In this document: positions 21,674-25,075 of the stretch, piece after piece
Layout of the letters: each line of letters starts with the position of its first letter
Position numbering within the stretch: the first letter of the stretch is position 1
Source of the DNA: DASUMF01 sp040510575
GTDB taxonomy: Bacteria; Actinomycetota; Acidimicrobiia; IMCC26256; DASPTH01
Direction of reading: 5' to 3'
NCBI GenBank assembly: GCA_040510575.1
Contig: JBEVIU010000068.1
Span: 1 to 25,075 of the forward strand
Length of the DNA: 25,075 bases
Made by a program: the position numbers and the translations under genes
Notes under the pieces: generated by a model
Seen by the model: only the letters and a program-made list of their open reading frames with translations
What the model was told of the DNA's origin: nothing
The model's database searches: none

Positions 21674-21679
21674 TATCCT
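21674..21679 (+). promoter_or_regulatory. Candidate -10 of bpa (leaderless)
   Basis: TATCCT is followed by 6 nt and the ATG at 21686, with no Shine-Dalgarno sequence, matching leaderless promoters of actinobacteria. Confidence 0.4.
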
Positions 21680-21685
21680 CGCGGC

Positions 21686-22216
21686 ATGAACGAAGGGACG
21701 AACAGCTCCACCGAGCGCGAGCACGAGCGCGTGAAGCCGGAGCTGGTCGACGTCGACGGTGACGCCGCGCTCGCCGAGGGTGAGGCCGACGGCGTCGAAG
21801 CCACCGAGCAGATCAGCAGCCCCACCAAGCTGATCCGGATCTCGTCGATGGTCCGCACCATGCTCGACGAGGTGCGCCGCGCCCCGCTCGACGACGCGGG
21901 CCGTCGCCGTCTCCGCGAGATCCACGAGCGGTCCCTGCACGAGCTCGAGGGAGTGCTCTCCCCCGATCTGCAACAGGAGTTGAACGAGGTCGTGCTCCCG
22001 CTCACCGACGAGACACCGAGCGAGTCGGAGCTCCGGCTCGCGCAGGCGCAGCTGGTCGGGTGGCTCGAGGGGCTGTTCCACGGGATCCAGGCCACGCTGT
22101 TCACCCAGCAGGCCATGGCGCAGTCGCAGTTCGAAGAGATGCGCAAGCGGCGTGAGATCGGGCCGGGCGCGATCGGCGGTCCCGCGGGACCGCCGTCGCC
22201 GACCGGCTACCTGTGA
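21686..22216 (+). CDS. bpa: Bacterial proteasome activator Bpa
   Basis: Bpa is an ATP-independent activator that docks on the 20S proteasome and opens its gate to unfolded substrates. The 176-residue product has an acidic disordered N-terminus (1-45), a helical core (about 48-155, with KLIRISSMVRTMLDEVRRAPLD and LVGWLEGLFHGIQATLFTQQAMAQ), and a Gly/Pro-rich tail ending in GYL, the C-terminal hydrophobic-Tyr-X type motif used to dock on the proteasome. The family (DUF2587, Rv3780 in M. tuberculosis) is restricted largely to actinobacteria, so its presence implies a 20S proteasome elsewhere in this genome. ATG 21686 is supported by the leaderless -10. aroG follows 7 nt downstream. Confidence 0.93.
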   Translation: MNEGTNSSTEREHERVKPELVDVDGDAALAEGEADGVEATEQISSPTKLIRISSMVRTMLDEVRRAPLDDAGRRRLREIHERSLHELEGVLSPDLQQELNEVVLPLTDETPSESELRLAQAQLVGWLEGLFHGIQATLFTQQAMAQSQFEEMRKRREIGPGAIGGPAGPPSPTGYL

Positions 22217-22223
22217 GCTGACG

Positions 22224-23564
22224 ATGGGCGACTGGTCACCCGAGTCCTGGCGGGCCCTTCCCGCGGCGCAGCAGCCCGACTGGCCCGACACGGGAACGCT
22301 CGAGCTCGTGCTCGACGATCTCCGCGCGGTGCCACCGCTGGTGTTCGCAGGTGAAGCCCGCACGCTGACCGCCGCGCTCGGCGCGGCATGCGAAGGCCGC
22401 GCGTTCGTGCTGCAGGCGGGCGACTGCGCCGAGTCGTTCGACGCGTTCTCCGCGAATGCGATCCGCGACAAGCTCAAGATCATCCTGCAGATGGCGGTGG
22501 TCCTCACGTACGGCTGCGGCGTGCCGACGGTGAAGATCGGCCGCATCGCCGGGCAGTTCGCCAAGCCGCGGTCGGCCGCCACCGAGACCCGCGACGGCGT
22601 GGAGCTCCCGTCGTTCCGCGGCGACATGGTGAACGACTTCTCGTTCGACGCCGACGCACGCGCCGCCGACCCCTCCCGACTGCTGCGCGTGTACAACCAG
22701 AGCGCGTCCACCCTCAACCTGCTGCGCGCGTTCGCCAAGGGCGGGTTCGCCGACATGTCGCGTGTGCACGCATGGAACCTCGAGTACCTCGACGAGAGCC
22801 CCGAGGGTCGCCGCTACAACGAGCTGGCAGCCGAGATCGATCGTGCGCTCCGGTTCATGGCCGCGTGCGGGATCGACCTCGCCACCGAGCACAAGCTCCA
22901 CGAGGTCGACTTCTACACGTCGCACGAAGCACTGATCCTCGGCTACGAGGAAGCACTCACCCGCCAGGACACGCTCACGGGCGACTGGTACGACTGCTCG
23001 GCGCACTTCCTCTGGATCGGCGAACGCACCCGTCAGCTCGACGGCGCGCACGTCGAGTTCCACGCGGGCATCAAGAACCCGATCGGCGTCAAGATCGGAC
23101 CGAGCGCGACGCCCGACGACGTCGTCGCCCTCTGCGAGCGGCTCAACCCCGACCAGGTGCCGGGTCGCCTCACGATCGTGAGCCGCATGGGCGCCGATCG
23201 CGTCGCAGAGTCGCTGCCCCCGCTGCTCACGGCCGTGCGCGCGGCCGGGCATCCCGTCGTGTGGATGTGCGACCCCATGCACGGCAACGGCTTCACCCAC
23301 GCGAGCGGGTACAAGACCCGCGACTTCCGAGACGTGATGCGCGAGCTCCACGGCTTCTTCGCGGCGTGCGACCAGGTCGAGGTCTGGCCCGGGGGCGTGC
23401 ACGTCGAGCTCACGGGTGAGAACGTCACCGAGTGCATCGGCGGCAGCCACGAGGTGATGGGCGATCAGCTCGAACAGCGCTACGAGACCCAGTGCGACCC
23501 TCGCCTCAACGCCCGCCAGTCACTCGACCTCGCCTTCCAGACCGCCGAGCTCCTCCGCCGTTGA
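22224..23564 (+). CDS. aroG: 3-deoxy-7-phosphoheptulonate synthase, class II
   Basis: This enzyme condenses phosphoenolpyruvate and erythrose 4-phosphate, the first step of the shikimate pathway. The 446-residue product is the class II (plant-like, mycobacterial) form: VLQAGDCAESF with the metal cysteine Cys68, KIGRIAGQFAKPRS (104-117), SRMGADR, the metal-region CDPMHGN, and the C-terminal GGVHVELTGENVTEC segment. Its N-terminus is somewhat shorter than that of the 462-residue M. tuberculosis enzyme. The start is ATG 22224, 7 nt after bpa, with a weak ribosome binding site, so it probably relies on the bpa transcript. Feedback control by aromatic amino acids is known for the mycobacterial enzyme and is possible here. 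Confidence 0.97.
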   Translation: MGDWSPESWRALPAAQQPDWPDTGTLELVLDDLRAVPPLVFAGEARTLTAALGAACEGRAFVLQAGDCAESFDAFSANAIRDKLKIILQMAVVLTYGCGVPTVKIGRIAGQFAKPRSAATETRDGVELPSFRGDMVNDFSFDADARAADPSRLLRVYNQSASTLNLLRAFAKGGFADMSRVHAWNLEYLDESPEGRRYNELAAEIDRALRFMAACGIDLATEHKLHEVDFYTSHEALILGYEEALTRQDTLTGDWYDCSAHFLWIGERTRQLDGAHVEFHAGIKNPIGVKIGPSATPDDVVALCERLNPDQVPGRLTIVSRMGADRVAESLPPLLTAVRAAGHPVVWMCDPMHGNGFTHASGYKTRDFRDVMRELHGFFAACDQVEVWPGGVHVELTGENVTECIGGSHEVMGDQLEQRYETQCDPRLNARQSLDLAFQTAELLRR

Positions 23565-23580
23565 GCCGCTCTCTGGAACG

Positions 23581-23602
23581 GGTCGCCTCCTCGCGCGCGA
23601 CC
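23581..23602. other. 6-bp inverted repeat just upstream of kgd
   Basis: GGTCGC (23581-23586) and GCGACC (23597-23602) flank a 10-nt loop and end 8 nt before the kgd GTG. It could weakly affect kgd translation or termination after aroG. Short and GC-rich, so chance is possible. Confidence 0.3.
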
Positions 23603-23610
23603 ATGGTGCC

Positions 23611-25075
23611 GTGACCGCGTTCGACAAGTTCGGCTCCAACTCGGGCCTCATCGAAGAGCTGTACCAGCGCTACCAGGCCGACCCGTCGTCGGTCGACGAG
23701 CACTGGCGCGCCTTCTTCGCCGGCGAGCCCAGCACTCCCGACGCCGGAGCGTCCAACGCCGGGGCCACCAACGGGGGCGCCACGACCGCGCCTGCTGCGC
23801 CGCCCGCCGCCGTTCCGGCGGCCACGCCGCAGCCGGCAACCACAAGCGAACCGGCAACCGCAAGCGAACCGGCACCGGGCCCGATCGTGCTCGAGGCCGA
23901 GCCGGAGGTGTTGCGCGGTGCCGCCGCGCGCACCGTCGAGAACATGGAGGCGAGCCTCGGTGTGCCCACCGCCACCTCGGTGCGCACGATTCCCGCGAAG
24001 CTCCTCGAGGTCAACCGCCAGATCCTCAACAACCAGCTTGCCCGCACCGGCGCGGGCAAGGTCAGCTTCACCCACCTCATCGCATACGCCGTGGTGCGCG
24101 CGCTGCGCGACTTCCCGAACCTCAACTCGTCGTACGTCGTCGACGACGGCAAGCCGTCGGTCGTGCGCCACCAACGCGTGAACCTCGGCCTCGCGGTCGA
24201 CGTGAAGCGGCGCGACGGCTCGCACTCGTTGCTGGTGCCCTGCGTCAAGGGCGCAGACTCGCTCGACTTCGAGGGCTTCTGGTCGGCCTACGAGGAGCTC
24301 ATCGGCAAGGTCCGGAGCGGGAAGGTGTCGCCCGACGACTTCGCCGGCACCACGGGCACGATCACGAACCCCGGCATGATCGGCACCGTGCACTCCGTGC
24401 CCCGGCTCATGCCGGGCCAGGGGTTCATCGTCGGCGTCGGCACCATCGGCTACCCCGCCGAGTACGAAGGCGCCGATCCGGCCACGCTGGCGCAGCTCGG
24501 AGTGAGCAAGACCACCACCCTCACCAGCACCTACGACCACCGCATCATCACGGGCGCAGAGAGCGGTGAGTTCCTGCGCCGCATCCACGACCTCCTGCTC
24601 GGCACCGACGGCTTCTTCGACGACGTCTTCGGTGCGCTCGCGGTGCCGTACGAACCAGCGAGGTCGAATCCCGACCGCAACGCGTTCTCGGATCCGAACG
24701 CCCAATACGAGAAGGTGGTCCAGGTCCATGCGCTCGTGAACATGTACCGGGTGCGTGGCCACCTCATCGCGAACCTCGACCCACTGGGCCGCCGCGAGCC
24801 GCACACCCACCCCGAGCTCGACGTCTCCCATTACGACCTCTCCATCTGGGACCTCGACCGCGAGTTCCCGATCGGGAACCTCGGCGCCGGCCGCGCCGCA
24901 CGTCCCACACTTCCCCTGCGCGACATCCTCGGCATCCTCCGCGACGCCTACTCGCGCACGGTCGGCGTCGAGTACATGCACATCCAGGAGCCGGATCAGA
25001 AGGAGTGGATCCAGGCCCACGTCGAGGTGCCCGCGCCGCCGACGGCGGCCGGCGACGAGCTGCGCATCCTCGAGC
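23611..25075 (+). CDS. kgd: 2-oxoglutarate decarboxylase/dehydrogenase E1 with E2-like domain, 5' part (Kgd type)
   Basis: The open frame runs from GTG 23611 to the right edge (488 codons), so the C-terminus is missing. The visible part matches the actinobacterial Kgd/SucA fusion: an N-terminal E1-type start (residues 1-40, FGSNSGLIEELYQRYQADP), a Pro/Ala/Thr linker (45-95), an E2-like acyltransferase domain (about 110-345) with the catalytic histidine His310 in STYDHRIITGAESGEF, then the start of the thiamine-diphosphate E1 domain (from about 375; VNMYRVRGHLIANLDPLG). It decarboxylates 2-oxoglutarate in the citric acid cycle. About 1230 residues are expected in total. The start is GTG because an ATG 8 nt earlier gives a frame that stops after three codons. 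The linker contains an 18-bp tandem repeat. Confidence 0.95.
   Translation, partial: MTAFDKFGSNSGLIEELYQRYQADPSSVDEHWRAFFAGEPSTPDAGASNAGATNGGATTAPAAPPAAVPAATPQPATTSEPATASEPAPGPIVLEAEPEVLRGAAARTVENMEASLGVPTATSVRTIPAKLLEVNRQILNNQLARTGAGKVSFTHLIAYAVVRALRDFPNLNSSYVVDDGKPSVVRHQRVNLGLAVDVKRRDGSHSLLVPCVKGADSLDFEGFWSAYEELIGKVRSGKVSPDDFAGTTGTITNPGMIGTVHSVPRLMPGQGFIVGVGTIGYPAEYEGADPATLAQLGVSKTTTLTSTYDHRIITGAESGEFLRRIHDLLLGTDGFFDDVFGALAVPYEPARSNPDRNAFSDPNAQYEKVVQVHALVNMYRVRGHLIANLDPLGRREPHTHPELDVSHYDLSIWDLDREFPIGNLGAGRAARPTLPLRDILGILRDAYSRTVGVEYMHIQEPDQKEWIQAHVEVPAPPTAAGDELRILE
23833..23876 (+). repeat. 18-bp tandem repeat in the kgd linker
   Basis: Two copies differing at one base (23833-23850, 23851-23868) and a partial third encode PATTSE-PATASE-PA in the disordered linker. 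The reading frame is kept. Confidence 0.8.

Noticed and set aside
23603..23614. Three-codon upstream frame (ATG GTG CCG TGA) overlapping the kgd start
   Set aside because: No ribosome binding site; kept only as a remark, not as a gene.
1..25075. CRISPR arrays, insertion sequences, integrases, rRNA, riboswitches
   Set aside because: I looked for spaced repeats, transposase-like proteins and conserved riboswitch cores and saw none.

Overview
The window is GC-rich, gene-dense bacterial chromosome, about 25 kb. It most likely comes from an actinobacterium (Actinomycetota), and I infer a lineage outside the mycobacteria and streptomycetes, possibly Acidimicrobiia. The evidence is the block argS-lysA-hom-thrC-...-rho-rpmE-...-prfA-prmC, which is the classic actinobacterial order, together with a Bpa-type proteasome activator, a class II DAHP synthase, a Kgd-type 2-oxoglutarate decarboxylase fused to an E2-like domain, an RskA-type anti-sigma factor, many GTG starts and several probable leaderless genes.

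Layout. 1-506 (+): 3' end of an unrecognised gene. 513-6051 (-): a small hypothetical gene, prmC, prfA, a DUF1385 membrane protein, rpmE and rho, the core translation/termination cluster read from right to left. 6052-6370: no gene, but a long rho leader with a good housekeeping promoter. 6371-7528 (-): an ApgM/iPGM-family protein in the slot where thrB normally lies. 7592-8803 (+): an exported PQQ-type sugar dehydrogenase. 8838-15001 (-): argS, lysA, hom, thrC and an SDR, with overlapping or near-touching junctions. 15168-16165 (+): two coupled genes of unknown function, followed by a possible thiolase-like N-terminal remnant and tRNA-Arg(CCG). 16479-17504 (-): an aldo/keto reductase.

17622-21636 is the most interesting section. 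An ECF sigma factor and its RskA-like membrane anti-sigma are followed by two tandem exported ferritin-like proteins. Divergently lie a membrane-anchored cupredoxin and a four-helix membrane protein. Three positions, upstream of sigma, cupredoxin and the ferritin pair, carry the same bipartite motif YCATCC-N16/17-CGAACM, close to the mycobacterial SigK promoter as I remember it. The two divergent copies are back to back and create a 16-bp perfect palindrome. I read this as a self-contained envelope metal/redox regulon whose promoter code is visible in the window.

21686-25075 (+): bpa, a class II aroG and the 5' part of kgd (runs off the right edge).

I see no insertion sequence, CRISPR array, rRNA or integrase.
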